In this document: piece after piece, positions 50,316 through 59,026 of the stretch | How positions within the stretch are numbered: position 1 is the stretch's first letter | Layout of the letters: each line of letters begins with the position of its first letter | Assembly: GCF_017308015.1 (NCBI RefSeq) | Contig: NZ_JAFKFW010000004.1 | Location: forward strand, 1 to 64,000 | Reading direction: 5' to 3' | DNA: 64,000 nucleotides | Source: Allobosea sp. | Lineage (GTDB): Bacteria; Pseudomonadota; Alphaproteobacteria; Rhizobiales; Beijerinckiaceae | The notes under the pieces: model-generated | Told to the model about the DNA's origin: nothing | Database searches by the model: none | Seen by the model: the letters and a program-made list of their open reading frames with translations, nothing else | Position numbers and translations under genes: made by a program

Positions 50316-52610
50316 ATGCTTTCTCTCGCGCCCGTCGCGATGGCGACGACACCGCCTGCCCAGCTCGAACTCCACCGCCTCGGCGGCTCGGTCTTCCTGC
50401 TCTGCTGGACGCTCGAGGCCTCGCCCTTCGGCAAGCCTGCGATCGCGCTCGCGGGCGGCGGCCGGCGCCTGCCGGCGGCCTCGATCTCGCTTGGCTTGCG
50501 CGACGGCCGCGAGCGGCTTGCCGTCGCCTTCCGCTCGTCCGGGCACGACAATGTCGTCGCGACGCTCAGCGATCATGGACCGCAGGGCGAGGTGACGGCG
50601 GGCTTCGACCCGACGCTGGTCCATGGCCTTGCCGATCCGACCGAGCTGCTGAAGGAGCTTGCTCCGCAGGCGCGCCTGACGCTCGCCAATGCGCTGGTCC
50701 GGTCCTGGCCGCCCTTGTTCGGCCTCGCCGCGATCCCGAATTATCTGTCCTTCCTGCGCCAGTTCCTGCTGACCTTGTTTCCCAAGCCCATCGCGATGCA
50801 GCCGACCGCGGCGCTGGTCGAGGGGCAATGGCTGTTCGAGACCGCCGTGCCCGCCGATTTCGGCGCCTTGCAGGGCGTCGCGCGCCTCGATGGTGCGGGG
50901 CTCACGCGCCTCGATCTCAAGTCCCGCCTCGGCACGGCCGATCGCAGCGGCAAGCGCGAGGTCCATCTCGTGCTGGATGCGCCCCCGAGCCGCGGCGGCG
51001 GACTTCTCATCCTGCAGGGCGAGCGTTCGCTGGTGCTGCGCGCGCTGCCCGGCCGGCAATCCGCGCCCTCGCTCGGCCGCTGGTGGGCGGGCAAGGCCGC
51101 AAGCCGCGACGGCCTGCGCAACTGGGTCGTCGAGCAACTCGCCGGCCTGTCCGAGCAGGGCCGCCTGCTCTCGGTCGAGATGCAGCGGCGTGTGCCGTTG
51201 GCCGTCCAGCATGTCCGCCGCAGCGACGATCTGCCTGCTGCCGAGCTCGACCTTGCCGTCTGCAACCGGGCCGGTCTGCTCATCGGCGGCTGGCTGCGCG
51301 ATCCCGACGACCTGCTGGAAGAGGTGCTGCTCCATAGCGGCAATGGCGAGCCGATCGCGATGCTCTCCCGCCTGCAGCGCTTTCCCGTGCGGCTGCCGAC
51401 CGGGGCGGATGGCGAGACGCGCGCCGCTACGGGCTTTGCCGGCTTTGCACCGGATTACGCCGGTGGCGCGCCGGTGCTGCAGCCGCGCTGCGAGATCAAG
51501 CTGAAATCCGGGACGACGTTGACATTGCGCCCGCCGGTGCAGCCGGCCGACGCGGTGATGATCCGGGCGCGGGCGCTTGCGGCGATCCCGCCGCAATACC
51601 TGACGGCGGAGATGCTGGAGACGACGCTCGCGCCGATTCTGGCCGCCTGTCAGGCGGATTTGCGCGACAATCGGCCGGAGCCGGTCGTCAAGACGTTCGG
51701 CCAGCCGCCGGCGCGACCGAAGGCCTCGGTCGTGATCCCCCTCTACCGCGTCTATGATTTCCTGCGCGTGCAAGTCGCTGCCTTCGCCGGCGACCCGTGG
51801 TTCACGGAAAATGCCGAGCTGATCTATGTGCTCGATTCACCCGAGCACGAGGCCGAGGTCGCGCATCTCCTCGGCGGGCTCCATCTCGCCTATGGCCTGC
51901 CGATGCAGCTTGTCGCGATGCGGCGCAATGGCGGCTTCTCGGCCGCCTGCAATGCCGGCGCCGCGCAGGCGCGCGGCGAAGTTCTCTCCCTCGTCAATTC
52001 AGACGTGATTCCATCGGGCAACGGCTGGCTGCCGGCACTGATCGCCAAGCTCGACCGTGGAGCGCGGGTCGGCGCCGTCGGCCCGAAGCTGCTCTACGAC
52101 GACGGTTCCTTGCAGCACGCGGGGCTGTTCTTCAAGCGCGACAGCAAAGGCACCTGGCTCAACCATCATTACTTCAAAGGCATGCCCGGAAGCTACGCGC
52201 CGGCCAATATCGAGCGCCCCGTACCCGGTGTCACCGGCGCCTGCATCGTCATGGCGCGCGAGCTCTACGAAGAGCTCGGCGGCTTCGACGAGAGCTATGT
52301 CATCGGCGATTACGAAGACAGCGATCTCTGCCTCAAGATCAGGCGAGTCGGCTTCGGCATCCTCTATGTCCCGGATGTCGCGCTCTATCATCTCGAGCGG
52401 CAGTCGATCGCGCGCAGCGTCGATTACACGCGCGGCGCCGCCTCCCAGCACAATGCCTGGCTGCAGTCCCACCGTTGGGGCGCCCAGATCGAGGCGCTGA
52501 TGCAGGCCTTCGAGATCTCTGGGCCGGAGCTTGCGCTGCCTGCGCCCGCCGTTCCCAGCGAACCCGACCTTGTCCCCCGCTTCGGCTTCAGGAGAGCGAC
52601 CGCTGCATGA
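50316..52610 (+). CDS. large multidomain GT2-family glycosyltransferase
   Basis: A 764-aa protein from ATG 50316 (AGGAA upstream). Residues 1-~310 are an uncharacterised region. A short GWLRDPDD-type beta module lies near 322, and residues ~468-740 are a GT-A GT2 domain. The latter shows RPKASVVIPLYR, MRRNGGFSAACNAGAAQARGE, the metal-binding NSD motif (LSLVNSDVIP, near 560), the acceptor-side PVPGVTGACIVMARELYEELGGFDESY, and YEDSDLCLKIR. These are features of rhamnosyl/galactosyl-type GT2 enzymes. It has no obvious transmembrane helix. It is first of ten tightly packed genes and overlaps the methyltransferase gene by 4 bases. Its architecture matches the protein at 55486. Confidence 0.85.
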   Translation: MLSLAPVAMATTPPAQLELHRLGGSVFLLCWTLEASPFGKPAIALAGGGRRLPAASISLGLRDGRERLAVAFRSSGHDNVVATLSDHGPQGEVTAGFDPTLVHGLADPTELLKELAPQARLTLANALVRSWPPLFGLAAIPNYLSFLRQFLLTLFPKPIAMQPTAALVEGQWLFETAVPADFGALQGVARLDGAGLTRLDLKSRLGTADRSGKREVHLVLDAPPSRGGGLLILQGERSLVLRALPGRQSAPSLGRWWAGKAASRDGLRNWVVEQLAGLSEQGRLLSVEMQRRVPLAVQHVRRSDDLPAAELDLAVCNRAGLLIGGWLRDPDDLLEEVLLHSGNGEPIAMLSRLQRFPVRLPTGADGETRAATGFAGFAPDYAGGAPVLQPRCEIKLKSGTTLTLRPPVQPADAVMIRARALAAIPPQYLTAEMLETTLAPILAACQADLRDNRPEPVVKTFGQPPARPKASVVIPLYRVYDFLRVQVAAFAGDPWFTENAELIYVLDSPEHEAEVAHLLGGLHLAYGLPMQLVAMRRNGGFSAACNAGAAQARGEVLSLVNSDVIPSGNGWLPALIAKLDRGARVGAVGPKLLYDDGSLQHAGLFFKRDSKGTWLNHHYFKGMPGSYAPANIERPVPGVTGACIVMARELYEELGGFDESYVIGDYEDSDLCLKIRRVGFGILYVPDVALYHLERQSIARSVDYTRGAASQHNAWLQSHRWGAQIEALMQAFEISGPELALPAPAVPSEPDLVPRFGFRRATAA

Positions 52611-53461
52611 CCGCCTTGAGACAGATCGCACCCGAGCCAGTTCCCGCGGAGGTTTCTGCCGGGCCGGAGCTCGACTGGCTTCAGGCCTCGCTGCAGAGCA
52701 ACCGCTTCATGCCGCATCCACCACCGGATTCGATCTTCGTCGGCGATGGCGATTATCGCGCGATCGGTGCCGAATTCCTCGGTCATTTCATCCGGATCGG
52801 CCGGCTGAAACCGCATGAGCGCGTCTTCGATATCGGCTGCGGCATCGGCCGCATGGCGGTGCCGTTGACGCAATACCTCGATCCCGAGCGCGGCAGTTAT
52901 GACGGCGTCGACCCGGTGATGGAGGGCATCCTCTGGTGCGCCCAGACGATCACGCCAGCCTATCCGCGCTTCCGCTTCCAGCGGCTCGACATCGCCCATC
53001 CGCTCTATAATCCGCAGGGCTCGCTGCCGGGCATCGAGGTGCGTTTCGGCTTCGCCAATGCCAGCTTCGATTTCGTGACGATGACCTCGGTCGCGACGCA
53101 TCTGCCGCCCGAGGAACTGGTGGTCTATCTGCAGGAGGCTTCGCGCCTGCTGGCGCCGGGTGGGCGCCTGTTCCTCACCGCCTTCGCGATCGATGGCACC
53201 TCGACCGGCCAGGAGCGCCTCTCGTTCAAGCGCTGGCAGGACGGGCCGGGCTGGTACGCCATCGACGAGGCGCCGCTCGCGGCCGCCGGCATCGACAGCC
53301 GCTTCCTGCTGGAGCAGGCGATGGAGGCCGGGCTCGCCGTCGAGGCGCTGCGTCCGGGCCATTGGCGCGGCATCAGCGCGGCGCACTACCAGGATCTGCT
53401 GATCGCGACGAAGCCGGGGGGCAAGGGACCGGGAGGCAAGGGACCAGGAGACTTGGCATGA
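52607..53461 (+). CDS. class I SAM-dependent methyltransferase
   Basis: A 284-aa protein from ATG 52607, coupled by ATGA to the gene before. Motif I is VFDIGCGIGRMAVPL (residues 73-87), with YDGVDPVMEGILWCA after it, FDFVTMTSVATHLPPEEL (motif IV region) and LLAPGGRLFLTAFAID. It resembles glycan O-methyltransferases in sugar clusters, so it may cap or decorate a sugar chain. The tail holds a short repeat, GGKGPGGKGPGD, encoded by a duplicated 15-base segment just before the next start codon. Confidence 0.87.
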   Translation: MTALRQIAPEPVPAEVSAGPELDWLQASLQSNRFMPHPPPDSIFVGDGDYRAIGAEFLGHFIRIGRLKPHERVFDIGCGIGRMAVPLTQYLDPERGSYDGVDPVMEGILWCAQTITPAYPRFRFQRLDIAHPLYNPQGSLPGIEVRFGFANASFDFVTMTSVATHLPPEELVVYLQEASRLLAPGGRLFLTAFAIDGTSTGQERLSFKRWQDGPGWYAIDEAPLAAAGIDSRFLLEQAMEAGLAVEALRPGHWRGISAAHYQDLLIATKPGGKGPGGKGPGDLA

Positions 53462-54705
53462 GCCGCCGTATCCTCGTCGTCGCGCATAACCATCCCTCGC
53501 TGCATCCCGGTGGCACCGAGATCTTCGCGCATGACCTGTCGCAGGCCTATCGCGAGCAGGGCTGCGAGGTTTTGTTCCTCGGCGCGACCAATGCGATGCA
53601 TCGCGAGCCGCATCCGGGCACGGCGCTGCAGGCGGTCGGCGAGGACGTTGTGCTGTGGAGCCAGCATTACGACCGCTTCCATATGAGCCAGATCGACCAT
53701 TACGGCACGCTGCAGGATCTCGCGACGCTGCTGGAGGAATTCCGGCCCGACGTCATCCACGTCCACCATCTCGTGCTGATCGGCGCCGAGTTCCTGACGC
53801 TGGCGCGAAGGCTGCTGCCGCAGGCGGCGATCGTGATGACGCTGCACGACTATTATCCGATCTGCCACCATGACGGGCTGATGGTGCGGCCGGGCGACCG
53901 CCAGCGCTGCACGGGCTCCTCGCCCTCGGCCTGCCATGGCTGCTTCCCCGAGATCGGCTCGGACCGTTTCCTGCTGCGCGAGCGCTTCATCAAGACGCAT
54001 CTCGCAGCAGTCGACCGCTTCGTCGCGCCGAGCCGCTTCCTGCGCCAGCGCTATATTGACTGGGGCCTGCCCGGGGAGCGGATCGAGGTCATCGCCAATG
54101 CCCGCCCCGCTCAGGACGCCGCGCCGCATCGGTCGGTGAAAGGCCGGCGCGCCAGCTTCGGCTATTTCGGCAATCTCAATCCCTGGAAGGGCGTGCTGCC
54201 GCTGTTGCAGGCGGCGCAATTGCTGCGCGCGTCCGGCGAGACCGAATTTTCGTTGCGCATCCATGGCGGCGCGCCGTTCCAGAGCGAGGCCTTTACGACC
54301 GCGCTCGATACGGCACTCGCCGGCGCCGCGGGTGTCGTCACCCATTGCGGGCCTTATTCCCGCGACGAGGTGCCGGGCCTGATCGCCGAGGTCGATTGGG
54401 TGGTGATGCCCTCGATCTGGTGGGAGAACGCGCCGCTCGTCATCCAGGAAGCGTTCCAGCACCGCCGGCCGCCGATCGTCAGCGCCATCGGCGGCATGGC
54501 CGAGATGGTGCGCGACGAGATCGACGGGCTGCATGTCCGGCCGGGCGACCCGGCCGCGCTGGCCCGCACTCTTCGCCGGGCGATGGAGGAGGCCGGCCTC
54601 TGGCAGCGCCTCGTCCACGGTATCGCCGAGCAGCCGACGCTTGCCGGCTGCGCCGGCCGCCACCTCGCCCTCTTCGATGATCTCAAGCTCGCGGAGGCCG
54701 CATGA
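53458..54705 (+). CDS. GT4-family glycosyltransferase (first paralogue)
   Basis: A 415-aa GT-B enzyme from ATG 53458 (ATGA overlap). The N-terminal acceptor domain opens RILVVAHNHPSLHPGGTEIFAHDL. The donor domain has FGYFGNLNPWKGVLPLLQAA and WVVMPSIWWENAPLVIQEAF, with the conserved E-x7-E pair near the end. A distinctive HDYYPICHHDG segment and the cysteine pair in ACHGCFPEIG are shared with the GT4 at 57690, so the two genes are paralogues. Donor sugar is unknown. Confidence 0.9.
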   Translation: MSRRILVVAHNHPSLHPGGTEIFAHDLSQAYREQGCEVLFLGATNAMHREPHPGTALQAVGEDVVLWSQHYDRFHMSQIDHYGTLQDLATLLEEFRPDVIHVHHLVLIGAEFLTLARRLLPQAAIVMTLHDYYPICHHDGLMVRPGDRQRCTGSSPSACHGCFPEIGSDRFLLRERFIKTHLAAVDRFVAPSRFLRQRYIDWGLPGERIEVIANARPAQDAAPHRSVKGRRASFGYFGNLNPWKGVLPLLQAAQLLRASGETEFSLRIHGGAPFQSEAFTTALDTALAGAAGVVTHCGPYSRDEVPGLIAEVDWVVMPSIWWENAPLVIQEAFQHRRPPIVSAIGGMAEMVRDEIDGLHVRPGDPAALARTLRRAMEEAGLWQRLVHGIAEQPTLAGCAGRHLALFDDLKLAEAA

Positions 54706-55481
54706 CAACGGCTCAGTATCAGGACCAGGAGGTCCGTCTTCCTCAGCAAGACAACGAGGTCCGTCTCCCTAACGTCAATCCCGCCCGTCTGAACGGGCGG
54801 GTCGATGCCCTCGACGGCAGCCGCCTGCATGGCTGGATCTGGGACGAGGCCCGGCCCGACGAGGCGATCACGGTCAGGATCTCCCGCGACGGCAAGGTCG
54901 TCGCCGAGGCCAAGGCCGACCAGAGCCGCATCGACCTGCGCCGCAACGGCATCGGTGACGGCAAGCATGCCTTCTCGATTGATCTCGACGAGACCCTCGT
55001 CGCGGCGCGCTCGCGTCTGACGGTCGTCGGCATTTCGCCTGCGACCGGCGTGGAGCTCGAACTGCGCCTGCCGGCGGCGGACGAACTCGCGGCGGAGGCG
55101 GCGATCGCCGTGCCGCTGGCGCGCTTCTTCGACAAGGTCGAGATGCTGATCGTGCTCAACCGGCGCGCCCAGCTTGCCCAGAAGGAGCTCAACGAGAAGC
55201 TCGACCGCATCGCGGCGCGGCTGGAAGAAAACCACGCGCTGGCCGAGGCGACCAAGGCCGAGACAGAGAGCCAGAGCGAGATCGTGCGCCGGCTCGGCGA
55301 GCTCGACGTCTTCCAGCTCCGTTTCGACGGCACCTTGCGCGGCTTTGACGAGCGACTCGACGCGATCCGCAAAGAGGCGCGGGCGCCGCTCCGGCAGGTC
55401 ACCGTCATTCTCGGCTTCCTCTCGGCGCTCGCCGCGGTGATGTCCTTCGTCACGCTGGCCGTGACCCTCTGGGGAGGCTGA
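54702..55481 (+). CDS. coiled-coil protein with C-terminal membrane anchor, function unknown
   Basis: A 259-aa protein, coupled by ATGA overlap. The N-terminus carries a short duplication (DQEVRLPQQDNEVRLPNVN). Residues ~32-120 form a GWIWDEARPDEAITVRISRD-type beta module resembling the modules found in the two big GT2-type proteins of this cluster. Residues ~135-235 are strongly helical with heptad patterns (coiled coil). The last 25 residues (VTVILGFLSALAAVMSFVTLAV) are one membrane helix near the C-terminus, as in tail-anchored proteins. It may tether or organise the glycosyltransferases at the membrane or measure chain length; this is inference. Confidence 0.75.
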   Translation: MTTAQYQDQEVRLPQQDNEVRLPNVNPARLNGRVDALDGSRLHGWIWDEARPDEAITVRISRDGKVVAEAKADQSRIDLRRNGIGDGKHAFSIDLDETLVAARSRLTVVGISPATGVELELRLPAADELAAEAAIAVPLARFFDKVEMLIVLNRRAQLAQKELNEKLDRIAARLEENHALAEATKAETESQSEIVRRLGELDVFQLRFDGTLRGFDERLDAIRKEARAPLRQVTVILGFLSALAAVMSFVTLAVTLWGG

Positions 55482-55485
55482 GGCG

Positions 55486-57687
55486 ATGAGCGAGGTCATC
55501 GTTCCCGAGAGGACAGCGATCGCGCCGGCGCCGACCGTCTCCTGGACGCCGCTCGGCGAGAACGCGATCCTCGTCCGCAGCCATTGCGACGCCATTCCGG
55601 CTAAGGTGCCGGTCGCGGTCGACGGTAATCCGCGCAACCGCGCCCAGACCATGGTGCTGAGCTGGCGCCGGCCCGGCGCCGAGCCCGCGGCAGCGACGGG
55701 GTTCCTCTGCCTCGCGCCCGCACCCAGCGTCGATAGCAGCGGCACCGGTGCCCTCCTGATCGGCCGCCCCGGCCGGCCATTAAGGCTGATCCTGGCGCCG
55801 AAGCCGCAACCCCTGCAGACCTTCCTCTCCGAGCTGGCCGACGATGCCGGCCAGGCATTCCCGAGCGTGGTCGACGGTCTGCTCGAAGTGCTGCTGACCG
55901 GCGCGCCCAATCCGCGCCGCCTGCGAGCCGTGGCGATGCTGCTGCAGACGGTCGCGCGGCCGGGCGGCTTCGTCGAGGTGATGGGCAAGCTCGACGACAT
56001 CGCGGGGGTGGGCGGCGGTATCTTCCTGCAGGGCTGGACCTCTCATTTCGCCGCTGGGCGCGTGAAGTTGCTGATCTCCCATGGCGGCCTGTCGCCGGCC
56101 CATCTCGAAACCGGGACCTTCGAGCGGGACGATCTCGGCGAGGGTGCGCGCGGCTTCTTCGGCCTGCTGGAGGATTGCCACGCCCAGCATCCTAGCGAGA
56201 TCGAGCGGCTGTATTTCCGCGGCAATGACGGCTGGCGCGCACTCGAGGTCTATGAGCGTTACGTGCTGCTCGAGCCCATCACCGTGCCCGGTCATCTGCG
56301 CGACGGCCTGCAGCGCGGCACCGCCCCGCAAGCAACCGCAGACAAGCTCAGGCGCGCCTCGCAGCGCTTCGACGGGCGCGACACGGTCTGCCTGCTGGAG
56401 GAGCCGGTGCGGGCCGGCATCGACTCCGTGACGGTGGTCGAGGGCACCGGCGTGCTGATCATCGGCTGGCTGTTCGATCCCGAGCGCCGGGTCGGCGGCG
56501 TCACGCTGCGCAGCGGCAGCCAGTCCTGCGCTGTCGATCGTTTGTGGACGCGCGTGCAGCGCGCCGATGTGACGGCGGCCTTCATGGAGGACCCGCGCTT
56601 CGGCCCGGCGCTGGCCTCGCGCCGCAACAACCACGGCTTCATCGTTTTCGCGCCGAAGCTGCTGCCCGAAGCCGGCCAGCCGCTGCATCTCGCCTTCGAG
56701 GTGCAGGGCACGGGCCCCGCCTTCCTGCCTCTCGAACCCAACCGTGCTCCGGCGCGACGGGCGCTGGAGCGCGTGCTCGGCCTGCTCGACGCGCGCTCCT
56801 CGACCGCCAATGCCGTGGTCGAGCGCCAGATCGCGCCGGCCCTGCAGGCGGCCGAGATCGTGCCGCCGCGTGCCGCCGAAACGCTCGATGTCGGCGCCTT
56901 CGATCCGGAAGCTCCGCTCGGCCTCGTTATCGGGCTCGATCACCGGCATCGCGAGTTGTCGGCGCTGTTCGCGCTGCTGGCGATGGACCCGGAGGCGCGG
57001 CCCTTGCCGATCGTGCTCGCGGCGCCTTCCGAGAGCTTCGACCGTGTTGGCGCCGAGGCACGCCGGCTCGCGCGCTTCTATGGATTGTCGGTGCGTCTCG
57101 TCGCGGTCGAGGGCGTCGAGGATGGCTGCGATGCGCTGGAGGCGGGCGTGCGGGCTTGTCGATTCAATACGGTCGCCTTGCTTTCCGGCGCCGCCCAGAT
57201 CCGCATGCCCGGCTGGCTCGGCCGATTGGAACGGGCCTATCGGGCGCGCGGCGGCCAATGCGTGGCGAGCCCGACGCTGCTTTTCGAGGACGACTCCATC
57301 CGCTGGGCCGGGGCCTGGCTAGAAGGCGAGGGCACGAGCCGGCGCATCGCAAACCGCTTCGTCGGCTATCCGCTGGAGGCGGTCGGTAATCTCGGCCCGA
57401 TGGAGGTCGCGGCCGGCGCCAGCGAATGCTGCGTCCTGTCGCGGGCTGCCTTCATCGAGGTCGGCGGCTTCGCGCGCAATTATTTCACCACGGCGGAGAA
57501 GGGGCTCGATCTCTGCCTCAAGCTCCGGATGGCGGGTTCGCCCTCGCTCTGGGTGCCCGATGTCGAGGTCTATGCGGTCGATGACGGCGAGACAGCAGCG
57601 GCCCATGCCGGCGCGCTCGCGCAGCTCGCCGATCGCACCAGCTTCGACCGGCGCTGGGCGCTCGCCATCTCCAACATGAAAGGCTGA
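55486..57687 (+). CDS. GT2-like protein with degenerate catalytic motifs
   Basis: A 733-aa paralogue of the protein at 50316: N-terminal region, an IIGWLFDPE module near residue 325 and a GT2-like domain after ~480. In that domain the usual motifs are changed. The VVIPLYR opening is LVIGLDHR, the N-G-G-F-S...N-x-G nucleotide loop reads EGVEDGCDALEAG, and the NSD metal site reads LSGAAQIRMPGW. Later parts are kept (SPTLLFEDDSIRWAGAWLEG, FIEVGGFARNYFTTAEKGLDLCLKLRMAG). So the fold is present, but catalysis as a metal-dependent GT-A enzyme is doubtful; it may be a partner or scaffold. It is read in the same operon (5-base gap before, 2 after). Confidence 0.75.
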   Translation: MSEVIVPERTAIAPAPTVSWTPLGENAILVRSHCDAIPAKVPVAVDGNPRNRAQTMVLSWRRPGAEPAAATGFLCLAPAPSVDSSGTGALLIGRPGRPLRLILAPKPQPLQTFLSELADDAGQAFPSVVDGLLEVLLTGAPNPRRLRAVAMLLQTVARPGGFVEVMGKLDDIAGVGGGIFLQGWTSHFAAGRVKLLISHGGLSPAHLETGTFERDDLGEGARGFFGLLEDCHAQHPSEIERLYFRGNDGWRALEVYERYVLLEPITVPGHLRDGLQRGTAPQATADKLRRASQRFDGRDTVCLLEEPVRAGIDSVTVVEGTGVLIIGWLFDPERRVGGVTLRSGSQSCAVDRLWTRVQRADVTAAFMEDPRFGPALASRRNNHGFIVFAPKLLPEAGQPLHLAFEVQGTGPAFLPLEPNRAPARRALERVLGLLDARSSTANAVVERQIAPALQAAEIVPPRAAETLDVGAFDPEAPLGLVIGLDHRHRELSALFALLAMDPEARPLPIVLAAPSESFDRVGAEARRLARFYGLSVRLVAVEGVEDGCDALEAGVRACRFNTVALLSGAAQIRMPGWLGRLERAYRARGGQCVASPTLLFEDDSIRWAGAWLEGEGTSRRIANRFVGYPLEAVGNLGPMEVAAGASECCVLSRAAFIEVGGFARNYFTTAEKGLDLCLKLRMAGSPSLWVPDVEVYAVDDGETAAAHAGALAQLADRTSFDRRWALAISNMKG

Positions 57688-57689
57688 GG

Positions 57690-58994
57690 ATGCGGATTCT
57701 CGTGATATCGCACGGCCATCCTTCGCTCTCGCTCGGCGGGGCAGAGGTGGCATCCTACAACCTGCACAAGGGCTTGCAGGCCGGCGAGGGCGTCGATTCC
57801 CATTTTCTCGCCCGCGTCGGCGCGCCGACGCCGCGCCATGCCGGCACGGCGCTGATGAGCCTGCGCCAGCGCGGCAGCGAGCTGCTCTATTACGCCGAGG
57901 ATTACGACCACTTCCTGATATCGAACCGGGCGACGGAGGAGATCGAGCGCGATTTCGTGCGCGTGCTGCACGACCTGAAGCCCGATGTGGTGCATTTCCA
58001 CCATTTCATCGGGCTCGGTCTCGAGTGCCTGTTCGCGGTGCGCGATGCGCTGCCGGATGCGCTGATCGTGGTGACCTTCCACGAATATCTCTCGATCTGC
58101 CACCATCACGGCCAGATGGTGAAGACCGGTGCCTTCAAGCTCTGCTACCGGGCCTCGCCGACCGATTGCAACGCCTGTTTCCCGGACATCTCGCCGGCCC
58201 GTTTCCTAGCGCGCGAAACCTTCATCAAGGGCATGCTGGGGCTGGCCGACCATTTCGTCTCGCCGAGCCGCTTCCTGGTCGACCGCTATGTCGACTGGGG
58301 CCTCGATGAGAGCCGCTTCTCGGTGATCGAGAACGGCATCGATGTCGCGAACGTGGCACCTGCGCGGCCATTGCCGGAGGGCAAGGCGCGGCGCTCGCGC
58401 TTCGCCTATTTCGGCCAGCTCACGCCCTACAAGGGCGCCGACGTGCTGATCGATGCGGTGACACGCATTCCCGAAGATGTCTGGGGCGAGGATTCGATCC
58501 TCCTGGTCTATGGCGGCAATCTCGAACGCCAGCCGCAGGCCTATCAGGACAAGTTCGCCAAGCTCGTGGAGGCTGCCGGGCGGCGCGTGCGCTTCTGCGG
58601 CGCCTTCCAGAATCATGAAATGCCGAACCTGATGCGCTCGGCCGACTGGGTGGTGATGCCCTCCGTCTGGTGGGAGAACTCGCCGATCGTGATCCAGGAG
58701 ACGTTCTTCCATGGCCGCCCGATCCTGGCGAGCCAGCTTGGCGGCATGGCCGAGAAGATCACCGGCGAGGTCGACGGCCTGCATTTCCGGGCAGGCAGCC
58801 CAGAGGATCTCGTCGACTGCATGACGCGTGCGCTGACCGAGCCCGGACTTTGGGACCGCCTGCGCGCCGGCATCAAGCGGCCGGTGAGCCATGTCGAATG
58901 CGCCGGGACGCATCTTGACCTCTACCGGCGGCTGCTCAGCGAACGCAGCAAGCCTGCGCCCGCGCGGCAGGACGCCGCCGCGATGATCGCCTGA
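57690..58994 (+). CDS. GT4-family glycosyltransferase (second paralogue)
   Basis: A 434-aa GT-B enzyme. MRILVISHGHPSLSLGGAEVASYNL opens the acceptor domain. FHEYLSICHHHGQ and NACFPDISPARFLARETFIKG parallel the GT4 at 53458, and the donor domain has FAYFGQLTPYKGADVLIDAV and WVVMPSVWWENSPIVIQETF. The start is 2 bases after the previous stop, so translation is coupled. Gene order GT2-like then GT4 occurs twice in the cluster, suggesting a block duplication followed by divergence. Confidence 0.9.
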   Translation: MRILVISHGHPSLSLGGAEVASYNLHKGLQAGEGVDSHFLARVGAPTPRHAGTALMSLRQRGSELLYYAEDYDHFLISNRATEEIERDFVRVLHDLKPDVVHFHHFIGLGLECLFAVRDALPDALIVVTFHEYLSICHHHGQMVKTGAFKLCYRASPTDCNACFPDISPARFLARETFIKGMLGLADHFVSPSRFLVDRYVDWGLDESRFSVIENGIDVANVAPARPLPEGKARRSRFAYFGQLTPYKGADVLIDAVTRIPEDVWGEDSILLVYGGNLERQPQAYQDKFAKLVEAAGRRVRFCGAFQNHEMPNLMRSADWVVMPSVWWENSPIVIQETFFHGRPILASQLGGMAEKITGEVDGLHFRAGSPEDLVDCMTRALTEPGLWDRLRAGIKRPVSHVECAGTHLDLYRRLLSERSKPAPARQDAAAMIA

Positions 58995-59026
58995 AACCAT
59001 AACGACATAACAGGGGAGACCAGTCC

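Noticed and set aside
51797-52606. N-terminal 270 codons of the long frame containing the methyltransferase
   Set aside because: This part is arginine-rich and lies over the GT2 domain of the 50316 gene. The ATGA junction at 52607 gives the real start.
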